From the NCBI GenBank assembly GCA_018830285.1, contig JAHJSB010000037.1, forward strand, positions 1 through 51,802: a stretch of 51,802 bases of DNA, in the 5' to 3' direction. The number at the start of each line of letters is the position of its first letter. The first letter of the stretch is position 1. Origin of the DNA: Alphaproteobacteria bacterium (lineage in GTDB: Bacteria; Pseudomonadota; Alphaproteobacteria; Caulobacterales; Hyphomonadaceae). Below, piece by piece: positions 25,803 through 34,493 of this stretch. The notes under the pieces were generated by a model that was given only the letters and a program-made list of their open reading frames with translations, had not been told where the DNA came from and ran no database searches. The position numbers and the translations under genes are program-made.

Positions 25803-27590
25803 ATGAAACCGACGGCGCGCAAGCAAGCGCAAACGATCGCGGCAAGCCTTGTCTTGGCCGCTGTTTTGACCGCCTGCGGCGGTGGCGGCGGAAGTGACGG
25901 CGGGACAGGCGGCGGACAGCCCACGGCCCCCGGATCACCGCCAGGATCGCCTCCACCACCTCCTCCTCCTCCGCCACCGCCGCCACCATCACCGCCTCCT
26001 CCCTCCGGGCCGTATGAAACACGAATTGATGACGAGGCTGAAGCACAACGCGTGCTGGCACGGGCGACCTTCGGAGGCGATTATGCCGGCATCCAGGCAG
26101 TAGTCGGCATGGATATCGAAGACTGGGTGGCTGCTGAAATCAACAAGCCGGCCACGCTCTATCTTGCCGGGCTGGCCGCCCGCCAGAATGCCGGCGAGAA
26201 TATCGACGCCCAGGAACACCGGGGCGTGCTTTGGAACAACATGATCGGCGCCAACGACCAGTTGCGCACACGCATGGTGTTCGCGCTGTCCCAATTGTTC
26301 GTCATTTCCGATGCCGACATGTACGGCCAGACTCTGCAAGTCGGCTATTTTCTCGATGTCCTCGCCAACAACGCTTTCGGAAATTACCGGGATCTGCTGG
26401 AAGAGGTCACCTATTCCAGCGCCATGGCGCGCTACCTGACATATTGGCGCAACCAGAAAGGCGATCCTGCGACGGGCCGCATGCCGGACGAAAATTATGC
26501 CCGCGAGCTCATGCAGCTTTTTACGATCGGCGTAGTCGAACTCAACCAGGACGGCACGCCCAAGCTGGCCAATGGCCGGGAAGTCGAGACTTTCGACAAT
26601 GACGATGTCGAAGGCCTTGCCCGCGTCTTTACCGGATTCAGCTGGGAAGGCCCCGGATTCTTCACAGGAAGCCAGGGCAACAATTCAAAGCGCCTGGTCA
26701 TTTTTGACGGCGAGCACTCGTCGCTGGAAAAGCGGTTCCTGGGCACTGTCATTCCCCCGAACACAGGCGGAGACGAAAGCGTCAAGATCGCTCTGGATAC
26801 GATATTCGCGCATCCGAATGTCGCGCCCTTCGTGTCACGCCAGCTGATCCAGCGGTTCACGGCGAGTTCGCCGAGCCCGGCCTATGTCAAACGCGTCGCC
26901 GATGTCTTCGATGCAGGTCGATACACCGCGAAAAACGGCACAGTTTTCGGAACGGGCGAGCGTGGCGACCTGGCCGCGACGATCGCAGCCATCCTGCTCG
27001 ATCAGTCCGTGAACGACGACAACGCCACGACAGACGTCGAGAATGGGAAGATTCGCGAGCCGGTCCTGAAATTTGTTCACTGGGTCCGTGCCTTCGATCT
27101 TACCGACATCGACTCCGCCCGCGAATTCACGCTGAGGGATGCGTCGAGCCCCTCGTCCGGGTTTGGGCAGCAGCCCCTGTTTGCGCCGTCAGTGTTCAAC
27201 TTCTACCGGCCCGGATTTGTCGCGCCGGGTACCGAAACCGGTGCACGCGGGCTCACCGCGCCGGAATTCCAGCTGGTCAATGAGGGCTCGGCCATCGGCT
27301 TCATGAACATCATGACGCGCTTTATTTTTGACGACACACCCCATTCGGGCACCGATCCCAGCTTCACACCGGACTATGGTCCGGAAATCGTCATCGCAGA
27401 CAATCCCTCCGCACTGGTCGACTATATCGACCTGTTGCTGACCGGGAACACGATGACCCCGGAACTCAAGGCCGATATCGTTGAGGCCGTGACTGCGGTT
27501 CCCGTGACATCGGATGCAGATCGCCAGAGACGCGCCCAACTCGCCGCGTTCATGACGATCAGCTCACCCGCCTACGCAATCCAGCGCTAA
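25803..27590 (+). CDS. DUF1800 family lipoprotein
   Basis: This is a 595-residue predicted lipoprotein. A signal ending in TAC puts the lipid cysteine at C25. It is followed by Gly runs and a proline-dominated tract (about residues 45-70, encoded at 25940-26010) before the folded domain. The DUF1800 domain begins at RIDDEAEAQRVLARATFGG and has PDENYARELMQLFTIGVVEL, DNDDVEGLARVFTGF, the FDGEHSSLEKRFLG region, FVSRQLIQRF and PSVFNFYRPGF. The function of DUF1800 is unknown. It is almost always paired with a DUF1501 gene, as here, 23 bases downstream. The long polyproline stretch may form a spacer off the membrane. Confidence 0.9.
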   Translation: MKPTARKQAQTIAASLVLAAVLTACGGGGGSDGGTGGGQPTAPGSPPGSPPPPPPPPPPPPPSPPPPSGPYETRIDDEAEAQRVLARATFGGDYAGIQAVVGMDIEDWVAAEINKPATLYLAGLAARQNAGENIDAQEHRGVLWNNMIGANDQLRTRMVFALSQLFVISDADMYGQTLQVGYFLDVLANNAFGNYRDLLEEVTYSSAMARYLTYWRNQKGDPATGRMPDENYARELMQLFTIGVVELNQDGTPKLANGREVETFDNDDVEGLARVFTGFSWEGPGFFTGSQGNNSKRLVIFDGEHSSLEKRFLGTVIPPNTGGDESVKIALDTIFAHPNVAPFVSRQLIQRFTASSPSPAYVKRVADVFDAGRYTAKNGTVFGTGERGDLAATIAAILLDQSVNDDNATTDVENGKIREPVLKFVHWVRAFDLTDIDSAREFTLRDASSPSSGFGQQPLFAPSVFNFYRPGFVAPGTETGARGLTAPEFQLVNEGSAIGFMNIMTRFIFDDTPHSGTDPSFTPDYGPEIVIADNPSALVDYIDLLLTGNTMTPELKADIVEAVTAVPVTSDADRQRRAQLAAFMTISSPAYAIQR

Positions 27591-27613
27591 ATCCAGATTC
27601 AGGGATAACCAGA

Positions 27614-29050
27614 ATGGCTAACATGAATCGTCGCAACTTCCTCCGCTCCGGCGCCGCCACAGGCTTTCTCGCAGGGACGGGCGTGCTCAGCACCCTGGCG
27701 AGTGGCAAGGCTTTCGCTGCCAATACCAGCGGATACAAGGCGCTGGTCTGCATCTTCCTGAAGGGCGGCATGGACCATGCTGATACGGTCATCCCGCGCG
27801 ATCCGGCCTCCTATGACCTGTTGCGGAGCGCCCGGCCCGGTCTCTATGGCGCCTATGGCGTCGGCTCCGGTTCGTCGTCGCGTGACAGCGCCAACCTCCT
27901 CGCGCTCAACCCGACCAATGCCGCGAGCTTCGGATCGCGCCAGTTCGGCCTGCCCGAGCAATTGTCCGGGCTCCAGGAAATCTTCGAGGCAGGCGACCTG
28001 GCCATCGTCGGCAATGTCGGCCCCTTGATCGAACCGACGACACGGTCGGACCTCACCCGCATCGGCGCACAGCTGCCACCACGCCTTTTCTCGCACAATG
28101 ACCAGCAGTCGACCTGGATGTCTCTGGGCGTCGAAGGCGCTCAGTATGGCTGGGGCGGGGCCTTCGCGGATGCCGCCCTGCGGGCCGATTCCTCACTGAA
28201 CCCGCGCTATGCCATGGTCTCCGCCGGGCCAAACGATGTATTCCTGTCCGGCAAGGAAGGACGTCAGTTCACCACGAGCGCAGGCGGGGCCCAGGGCGTT
28301 ACCCTGGTCGACCAGCCCTTTATCCTCGGCGGCGAATCCCGCTTCAATGCGGCGCGTGACCTGCTTGACGAGTATGTCTCCAAAACCGGCTATGGCGAGA
28401 CCAACCTGTTTGCCCGCGACTTTGCCCGCCAATCCGGCAATGGCGTGATCAACAGCCGCGCCTATGATACGGCACTGGAGTCGTCATCCGGCATTTCCAC
28501 CGTGTTCCCCGGCACCAGTATCGGCTCCCAGCTGCGAAGCGTGGCGAATACGATCAGCATACAGGATAAGCTCGACTCCAATCGTCAGGTCTTCTATGTC
28601 TTCATGGGTGGCTTCGACACACATAGCGGTCAGACCAATACTTTGCCCGGCTTGCAGACGGCGCTTTCTGAAGCGATTTCGGCCTTCCGTACATCCATGG
28701 TCACCCAGGGCAAATGGAACGACGTTACCCTGTTCACCATGTCCGAGTTCGGACGCACGACGATCGACAATGGCGACGGCACTGATCATGGCTGGGGTGG
28801 CCACCATTTCGTCACCGGCGGATCGGTTGCCGGCAAGCAAATCTACGGCGATATTCCGACGCCTGACCTCAACGGGGAATCATTCACCTCGACCCATGGT
28901 CGCATGATCCCGAAAGTGTCGGTCGAACAATACGCCGCGACTCTGGGATCATGGTTCGGGCTAGATGCGGGTGAGCTGGCCGCAGCGCTGCCCAACCTGT
29001 CGAATTTCAGCCAGAAGAATCTCGGCTTCCTGGGCGGCTCGACGACCTGA
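27614..29050 (+). CDS. DUF1501 family protein, Tat-exported
   Basis: This is a 478-residue secreted protein. The N-terminus MANMNRRNFLRSGAATGFLAG is a twin-arginine signal, with cleavage near KAFA. LVCIFLKGGMDHADTVIP, SEFGRTTIDNGDGTDHGWGGHHFVTGG and the C-terminal GLDAGELAAALPNLSNF are DUF1501 hallmarks. The GRT...N..GTDHG segment resembles the alkaline-phosphatase/sulfatase-superfamily metal site. Its partner is the DUF1800 lipoprotein immediately upstream, and the pair probably acts together outside the inner membrane. The actual reaction is unknown. It converges with the FMN oxidase gene at a gap of six bases. Confidence 0.9.
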   Translation: MANMNRRNFLRSGAATGFLAGTGVLSTLASGKAFAANTSGYKALVCIFLKGGMDHADTVIPRDPASYDLLRSARPGLYGAYGVGSGSSSRDSANLLALNPTNAASFGSRQFGLPEQLSGLQEIFEAGDLAIVGNVGPLIEPTTRSDLTRIGAQLPPRLFSHNDQQSTWMSLGVEGAQYGWGGAFADAALRADSSLNPRYAMVSAGPNDVFLSGKEGRQFTTSAGGAQGVTLVDQPFILGGESRFNAARDLLDEYVSKTGYGETNLFARDFARQSGNGVINSRAYDTALESSSGISTVFPGTSIGSQLRSVANTISIQDKLDSNRQVFYVFMGGFDTHSGQTNTLPGLQTALSEAISAFRTSMVTQGKWNDVTLFTMSEFGRTTIDNGDGTDHGWGGHHFVTGGSVAGKQIYGDIPTPDLNGESFTSTHGRMIPKVSVEQYAATLGSWFGLDAGELAAALPNLSNFSQKNLGFLGGSTT

Positions 29051-29056
29051 CCGGAC

Positions 29057-30205
29057 TCAGCTTTCCCGGAGCCGGAGCAGGCTCTGGTCAAGGTCCGATA
29101 CATCCGGCACGCCTAGCAATCCGAGCAGCCGGGCGACATCGACCGACATGATCTCAAGCGCGCGCGCCACTCCGGCCTCGCCGCCGGCGGCAAGCCCATA
29201 CAGGCAGGTCCGGCCCAGCGCGACGCTGGTGGCACCCCGCGCGATCAGCTTGAGCACATGGCTGCCGCGTCGCACGCCGCCATCCGCAATCACTTCGATC
29301 TCGTCCAGCACAGCCTCACGCACCTCCGGAACAAGGTCCACGACCGGCACCGACGTATCGATCTGGCGGCCACCATGGTTGGACAGCCATACGGTGCTGG
29401 CGCCCGATCCGACGGCGCGCCTCGCATCCTCGGCCGTGCTGATGCCCTTGATCGCGAACGGACCGCCCCATTCCTTCGCCATCCATTCGGCGTCTTTCCA
29501 GGTCATTGTCCGGTCGAACAATTCGTTGATCACGCCCATCACGTCACGCCCGCCCGTATCAACGCCCTCGAAATTCGCCGGGCCGATCTCCGGGGACCGG
29601 GCAAGGTCGGCGAGGTAGCCGGGACGTGCCAGCGCCTGGGTTGCCGTTTTCCAGTTCACCGAGGGCGGAATGGAAAATCCGTTGCGCGGGTCGCGCTCGC
29701 GATACCCGGCTGACACGGCATCGACCGTCAGGATACAGCCGACATAACCCGCCGCCTTGGCCCGGGCGAGAAAGTCCCGCACGATGCCCCGGTCTTTCCA
29801 GACATAGACCTGGATGAATTTCGGAATGTCCGGCGCGGCAGCCGCAATCGTTTCAATCTTGTGGCTCGCCAGTGTCGAGACCGAATAGGCAATGCCCGCC
29901 GCCTGCGCCGCGCGCGCCGTGGCGAGTTCTCCCTGCATGGGATGGAACAGGCGGGAGGCCGCCGTGGGAGAGACGAAGTAAGGTTGTGCATTGGGCTGGC
30001 CGAGCACTTTGGTCGCCGTAGTGATCTTCGACACGTCAACGAGCGCATTCCACACCCACTCATAATCGGCAAACCGGTCGACCGAGCGGCGCAAGGTGAT
30101 CTCGTCCTCCGCCCCGCCATCGATATAGTCGAACACCATGCGCGGCAGGCGGGCCTTCGCCAGGCTGCGCAGATCGTCGATATTGATGGCGTCAGCCGCT
30201 TTCAC
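29057..30205 (-). CDS. FMN-dependent alpha-hydroxyacid oxidase/dehydrogenase
   Basis: This is a 382-residue member of the lactate/glycolate/mandelate oxidase family. RLPRMVFDYIDGGAEDEITLR opens it and YFVSPTAASRLFHPMQGE binds FMN. The catalytic Lys is in FAIKGIST, the catalytic His-Gly-Gly-Arg is in SNHGGRQID, and ADGGVRRGSHVLK and ALGRTCLYGLAAGG are FMN phosphate contacts. It probably oxidises L-lactate or another L-2-hydroxyacid, donating electrons to O2 or quinone. The substrate is not set by sequence. Confidence 0.92.
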   Translation of the reverse strand: MKAADAINIDDLRSLAKARLPRMVFDYIDGGAEDEITLRRSVDRFADYEWVWNALVDVSKITTATKVLGQPNAQPYFVSPTAASRLFHPMQGELATARAAQAAGIAYSVSTLASHKIETIAAAAPDIPKFIQVYVWKDRGIVRDFLARAKAAGYVGCILTVDAVSAGYRERDPRNGFSIPPSVNWKTATQALARPGYLADLARSPEIGPANFEGVDTGGRDVMGVINELFDRTMTWKDAEWMAKEWGGPFAIKGISTAEDARRAVGSGASTVWLSNHGGRQIDTSVPVVDLVPEVREAVLDEIEVIADGGVRRGSHVLKLIARGATSVALGRTCLYGLAAGGEAGVARALEIMSVDVARLLGLLGVPDVSDLDQSLLRLRES

Positions 30206-30347
30206 CGTAATCCCCCGGAAATGTCACGCGCTCCCGAATGCCCGGGAAATATCATTGTGCGATGAGAAGACCATGCCAGCGCCTGCTGTGGCAAGCCGTT
30301 CCCCAAGGCCAACATCCGCGTGTCCCCACTGGTGAAATCCCACGCGG

Positions 30348-32207
30348 TCAGCGCCGCCCGAACAGGCGCTCGACATCGGCCAGTTTCAGCTCCACATAGG
30401 TGGGGCGGCCATGATTGCACTGGCCGGAATGGGGCGTCGCCTCCATCTGCCGGAGCAGCGCGTTCATCTCGTCGCTGTTCAGCCGTCGTCCCGCCCGCAC
30501 GGAGCCGCGACAGGCCATGTTGCCCATCATTTCCTCGAACCGTTCCTTCAGGGCAAGCCCGGCCTCGTATTCCGCGAAGTCGTCGGCGAGGTCGTGGATC
30601 AGGCCGATCGCGTCCATCTCCCCGAACAGAGCCGGGGTCGCCCGCACGCACACGGCGCCCGCCCCGAACGCTTCGATCTCCAGCCCGAGTTCGGCCAGTT
30701 CATCCGCGCGCTCCAGCACCCGCGAGGCTTCATCCTCGGTCAGTTCGACAACGTCAGGGATCAGCAAGGCTTGGCGCCTGACGCCGCCTGCCGCCATCTG
30801 GCGCTTCATGTCCTCGTAGACGAGCCGCTCGTGCGCCGCGTGCTGGTCGACGATCACGATTCCATCAGCCGTCTGCGCCACGATATAGGTTTCGTGCAAT
30901 TGCGCGCGCGCCACGCCCAGCGGGAAATTGCCCTGCGCAATGTCAGGCACATCTTCGACCCGCGCTGTCGGCGCATCGTCATGATCAAAGGGCTGCGGCG
31001 CAGTTTCGGCGAATCCCGACGGCGGATAAGATGCCGACGGCGCATGGTAGGCATAGCCCCCGCCGGATGGCGGTCGCGACTGGAACAGCGCCCCGGACGC
31101 CATCGGCGCTTCCGGCTTGGCCCGCCCGAGTGCAAACCCGGCGACCGTCGTCGATGCCCTGTGCCCGGCTGCGGCCAGAGAATGCCGCAAGGCGCCAATC
31201 ATCAGTCCTCGTACATTCCCGGCATCGCGGAAGCGCACTTCTGTTTTCGCCGGGTGCACGTTGACGTCGACATATTCCGGGTCGAGTTCGACAAACAGTG
31301 CCGCCATCGGGTGACGGTCGCGTGCGAGGAAGTCCTGGTAGGCCGCGCGGATCACGCCATTGAGCATGCGGTCCTTCACCGGGCGTCCGTTGACGAACAT
31401 GAACTGCATCTGCGCATTGCCGCGATTGAGCGTCGGCAGGCCGGCAAAGCCTGTCAGCCGCACGCCCTCGCGCTCGGCATCGATGGCCACGGCATTGTCG
31501 CGGAAATCCCGCCCCATGATCGCGCCAAGGCGGGCCAGCTGCCCGGCCTCACCGTTGGCTTCGGCTGCATGGCGGAACAGGCTGCGGCCATTGCTTTCCA
31601 GGCTGAAGGCAACGGTCGAGTTCGCCATGGCGAGCCGTTTGACGACATCGGAGACCGCCATGGTCTCCGAGCGCTCGCCCTTCATGAATTTCAGGCGCGC
31701 GGGCGTGGCAAAGAACAGGTCGCGGACCTCAAGGCGCGTTCCCGTCTCGCTGCGCCCGGTAAAGGCGGCAGGCCGGGGGCCTTCGATCCGTCCCGCCTCG
31801 ACGAACACGTCAGCGGCGTCCTCGCCCGCCGCGCGGGATGTGAGCGTCATCCGACTGACGGAGGCAATGGATGGCAGGGCCTCGCCGCGAAAGCCCATCG
31901 TGTGAATGTTCAGGAGGTCGACGTGGCCATCGGCGCCGGGAGACAGTTTGGACGTCGCATGCCGCTCGAGCGCCACCAGCAGGTCATCCGCCGACATGCC
32001 ACAGCCATCATCCTCAATGGTGATCCGCTTCAGGCCGCCTTCTTCAATCGCGATCGACACGCGCGTCGCGCCCGCATCGAGCGCGTTCTCGACCAGTTCC
32101 TTCACTGCCGCCGCCGGGCGTTCCACGACCTCCCCGGCCGCGATACGGTTCACCACATCGGGCGGCAGTCTGCGAATCTGGGGCTTTGGGCGGACGGAAT
32201 CAGGCAT
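30348..32207 (-). CDS. mutL: DNA mismatch repair protein MutL
   Basis: This is a 619-residue MutL, which couples MutS mismatch recognition to strand removal. The GHKL ATPase half carries [22 protein letters not shown] and [20 protein letters not shown]. The C-terminal half has [12 protein letters not shown], matching the DQHA-x2-E-x4-E endonuclease motif, with ACRGSVRAG and QCNHGRP as the later metal-site motifs. So this MutL is likely an endonuclease, as expected where there is no MutH. Codons upstream of the ATG at 32207 are not conserved-looking. Monocistronic and divergent from the cytochrome gene. Confidence 0.96.
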   Translation of the reverse strand: MPDSVRPKPQIRRLPPDVVNRIAAGEVVERPAAAVKELVENALDAGATRVSIAIEEGGLKRITIEDDGCGMSADDLLVALERHATSKLSPGADGHVDLLNIHTMGFRGEALPSIASVSRMTLTSRAAGEDAADVFVEAGRIEGPRPAAFTGRSETGTRLEVRDLFFATPARLKFMKGERSETMAVSDVVKRLAMANSTVAFSLESNGRSLFRHAAEANGEAGQLARLGAIMGRDFRDNAVAIDAEREGVRLTGFAGLPTLNRGNAQMQFMFVNGRPVKDRMLNGVIRAAYQDFLARDRHPMAALFVELDPEYVDVNVHPAKTEVRFRDAGNVRGLMIGALRHSLAAAGHRASTTVAGFALGRAKPEAPMASGALFQSRPPSGGGYAYHAPSASYPPSGFAETAPQPFDHDDAPTARVEDVPDIAQGNFPLGVARAQLHETYIVAQTADGIVIVDQHAAHERLVYEDMKRQMAAGGVRRQALLIPDVVELTEDEASRVLERADELAELGLEIEAFGAGAVCVRATPALFGEMDAIGLIHDLADDFAEYEAGLALKERFEEMMGNMACRGSVRAGRRLNSDEMNALLRQMEATPHSGQCNHGRPTYVELKLADVERLFGRR

Positions 32208-32344
32208 GGCGGAACAGTAAACCAGCCCGCAGGCTTTGTCGCGGGCTGGCATCATCGGTGCGAAGTGTCGCGTTGCATTTGGTTGCAACGCTCCCGGCAT
32301 CGGCTCACAATGCCGCCAGACCCGTCTGAAAAGGATTCCGCGCC

Positions 32345-32905
32345 ATGTCGCCATTTCTGAAACCTGCCACAGCCATCGCTGCCTTTGCCCTGATCGTCGC
32401 CTGCGGCGGTTCCAGCACGGATGCAGCGACACCCGCAGCCTCAACCGAAACGCCGGTTGACACGGCGGTCGCCGCTCCAGCGCCAGCTGCAACGCCTGTT
32501 GTCACGCCCGCTGCTGCACCAGCCCCCGGCGAGCCCAGCCCGGAATTCGCCGCCCTGCCCGCCCCCTACAACACCGCCGATTATGCCCGTGGCAAGCGCA
32601 CGTTCAAACTGTGCCAGTCCTGCCACCTGACGGCAGAAGGCGCCGGCAACCTGGTCGGGCCCAACCTGCACGGCATGTTCGGGCGCGAAGCCGGTTCTGT
32701 TGAAGGCTTTGCCTATTCCGATGCGCTCGAAGAAGCCGACTTCGTCTGGGAGCCCGTCCATCTCGACGAATGGCTGACCAATCCGCGCGCCTTCCTGCCC
32801 GGCAACCGGATGAGCTTCGCGGGCGTCCGCAAGCCGGAAGACCGGCTGGGCCTGATCGCCTACCTGATGGTGGAAACCGGGTACACGTCGCCGCCGGCCG
32901 AATAG
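32345..32905 (+). CDS. Lipid-anchored class I cytochrome c
   Basis: This is a 186-residue monohaem cytochrome c. The signal sequence ends in ALIVAC, a lipobox with C20. A long Ala/Pro/Thr linker (about 22-68) leads to the haem domain. CQSCH (90-94) binds haem. [15 protein letters not shown] is the cytochrome c helix and loop, and M156 in NRMSFAG is the likely axial methionine. The overall haem domain resembles the cytochrome c2/c-type carriers of alphaproteobacteria. A likely role is periplasmic electron transfer to or from membrane enzymes. Lipid anchoring is inferred from sequence only. Confidence 0.92.
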   Translation: MSPFLKPATAIAAFALIVACGGSSTDAATPAASTETPVDTAVAAPAPAATPVVTPAAAPAPGEPSPEFAALPAPYNTADYARGKRTFKLCQSCHLTAEGAGNLVGPNLHGMFGREAGSVEGFAYSDALEEADFVWEPVHLDEWLTNPRAFLPGNRMSFAGVRKPEDRLGLIAYLMVETGYTSPPAE

Positions 32906-33587
32906 GCGTCCGCCCTGTCAGAGCGATGAGGTCGGCGTTTTCCTCATAAGCGCCACCAAATTCCTCACGGTATCCGACCGATACGTCGACATGGCCGAAA
33001 TGATAACCGACCTGGCTCTCGAACTTGTTCGAGTCCGCGCTGTCATTGCTGCGCTCAAGCCAGACCTGCTGCGTGACGAAGATCCGGTCGGAAATGTCCG
33101 CGCCATAGCCGAATTGGGCTCGGTGCCGCACGCAGCCATCCTGGTGGCTGATCATCGCGAAATCGCTGAACAGGTAGAACCCCAGCGACTTGCGCACGCC
33201 TGAATAGCCGCCGCTCAGCCGCGCCTCGCCGCCCCATTCATCACACCCAAAGGTTACCGCGATCGCATTGCCATAGACTGCGCCGCCCTAGGCGCCGATG
33301 ACGCCCCCCTTGCGCGCCCATAATTGCCGCCGCAGCGTCAGGCGGTAAGACTGCCGGTCGATGTCGCCGATACTGTCTTCATAGGCGACCGCCTCGGTCT
33401 TCCCGGTCAGCGTCCAGCGGTCGGTGAGGCCGTATTCTCCATAAGCATCGGCTCGGGTGCCGTGGAGACCGTCCAGGGTTTTAGCCGAGACGAGGCCGCG
33501 CAGGTAATAGCCGCCCGTGTCACGGGCCCAGGGACCCGCCTCAGCAGGACCGCAGGCGAACGCCGCCCCCAAAGCCACCAGCCACAT
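32906..33587 (-). pseudogene. Outer-membrane-protein-like gene with in-frame amber stop
   Basis: The coding frame starts near MWLVALGAAFACGPAEAG (33587, signal peptide) and continues with ARDTGGYYLRGLVSAKTL, YGEYGLTDRWTLTGKTEAVAY and LTLRRQLWARKGGVIGA. It then meets a TAG at 33288-33290. In the same frame translation resumes at once: GGAVYGNAIAVTFGCDEWGG, GFYLFSDFAM, QFGYGADISDRIFV, QQVWLERSND and VGYHFGHVDVSVGYREEFGG. The alternating strands fit a beta-barrel. No natural end is visible: the frame stays open into the antisense of the cytochrome gene, and a further stretch of about 30 codons before it looks degenerate. It is best read as a broken gene, or a point error or readthrough. Confidence 0.65.
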
Positions 33588-33626
33588 CTCCTTCACGCGG
33601 ACAATATATAACGGAAGTTGAAACGC

Positions 33627-33654
33627 AAAAAGCCCCCGCCACGCGGACGGGGGC
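33627..33654 (-). terminator. Terminator after MarR gene (minus strand)
   Basis: The 7-bp arms GCCCCCG (33632-33638) and CGGGGGC (33648-33654) form a hairpin, followed on the minus strand by TTTTT (33627-33631). It terminates the MarR-family gene before the broken outer-membrane gene. Confidence 0.85.
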
Positions 33655-33685
33655 AATTGTGATCCGCAAGGATTGCGGTATCCGC

Positions 33686-34180
33686 TTAGAGGCGGAAGCG
33701 GATCTGGTCGGACCAGAAGCGCTCGAGGCGCGAAATGGTCTTGTTCAGTTGCGACAGGTCGTCGTGACGCACGCTGGCCGTTGGTTCAAGCGTCGAGGCC
33801 TGCTTCTCGAACAGGTTGGCGACACGGTCACGCACCTTCAGGCCACGTTCGGTCAGGCGAAGCGTCACCGTCCGCTTGTCATCCTCGGAACGAGTCTGGA
33901 TCAGGTAGCCGCCTTCCTGGAGTTTCTTGACATTGTACGACAGGCTGGTGCCGGCAAAGGCGCCACGGGCCCGCAGGACAGAGGCCGGGGCCTCATCATC
34001 GCCGATCTCATAGATCAGCAAGGCCTGGACGCCGGTCAGCGACCGTTCACCACCGCGCTCGAGGTCGTCCTTGACGACGTCGTGCAGACGACGGTGCGCC
34101 TGTTCAAGAAGGGACAAAGACTTGAGAAAAGACTCGCCAACGGAAAGGGGGGCAGTTTCCTGCATATCGGAGATCATCAT
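33686..34180 (-). CDS. MarR-family regulator (LdtR-like)
   Basis: This is a winged-helix regulator of about 164 residues. The helix-turn-helix lies in TGVQALLIYEIGDDEAPASVLRARGAFAGTSLSYNVKKLQEGGYL. The wing follows in RSEDDKRTVTLRLTERG. The end, RLERFWSDQIRFRL, resembles the LdtR group of alphaproteobacterial regulators, known in Liberibacter to control an L,D-transpeptidase. That link is recollection only. Several starts are possible (34192, 34180, 34177, 34165). GGTGGAAG upstream favours 34180 or 34177. A palindrome in the promoter region suggests autoregulation. Confidence 0.85.
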   Translation of the reverse strand: MMISDMQETAPLSVGESFLKSLSLLEQAHRRLHDVVKDDLERGGERSLTGVQALLIYEIGDDEAPASVLRARGAFAGTSLSYNVKKLQEGGYLIQTRSEDDKRTVTLRLTERGLKVRDRVANLFEKQASTLEPTASVRHDDLSQLNKTISRLERFWSDQIRFRL

Positions 34181-34193
34181 TACTTCCACCATC

Positions 34194-34218
34194 ACTCAAC
34201 TTTTGTTGTAGTTTGAGT
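34194..34218. promoter_or_regulatory. Candidate MarR operator
   Basis: ACTCAAC (34194-34200) is matched by GTTTGAGT (34211-34218), an inverted repeat with one mismatch. Nested inside is a perfect CAAC-TTTT-GTTG palindrome (34197-34208). It lies directly upstream of the MarR-type gene, next to its possible start codons, where an autoregulatory operator would sit. Confidence 0.4.
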
Positions 34219-34493
34219 AGATTTACGCGATCAATCCTAATTATTTGATAATCATACCCTCTTCTCAAGTGTTGATTGTTAACAAACGGCCGAATTCATT
34301 AACCGTTACTGCCTCGAAACGTGTTTTCGGGTCATTTGGGGCCAAATTTACGCCTCATACGGGAATTTTGGTCACTGCAGGCACCTGGCCGACACGCTTT
34401 GCATGGTGAATACTTGGTAAACAGGGCCGGGCGCCCAGTTGGATGAATGCATCGGCCGTTACTTGGCCCTTATACTTGGGGCCAGGTCCACGA
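34219..34493. other. Gene-free region with no clear element
   Basis: This is a 275-bp stretch between the MarR gene (minus strand) and the end of the enoyl-CoA hydratase gene. It starts AT-rich (34220-34340), consistent with a promoter for the MarR gene. A short inverted repeat TGGCCC/GGGCCA (34464-34469 and 34479-34484) has no T-run on either strand, so I do not call it a terminator. I see no small gene. Confidence 0.4.

Noticed and set aside
25940..26010. CCT/CCG-rich stretch as a regulatory simple repeat
   Set aside because: It lies in frame inside the DUF1800 gene and encodes the polyproline linker, so it is coding.
30411..32360. Long open frame (649 codons) on the plus strand, antisense to mutL
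   Set aside because: It is a high-GC antisense frame to a clearly conserved mutL, and its residues are His/Arg-rich with no domain.
34464..34484. Inverted repeat TGGCCC/GGGCCA near the end of the HIBYL-CoA hydrolase gene
   Set aside because: It has no T-run after it on either strand, so it is not convincing as a terminator.
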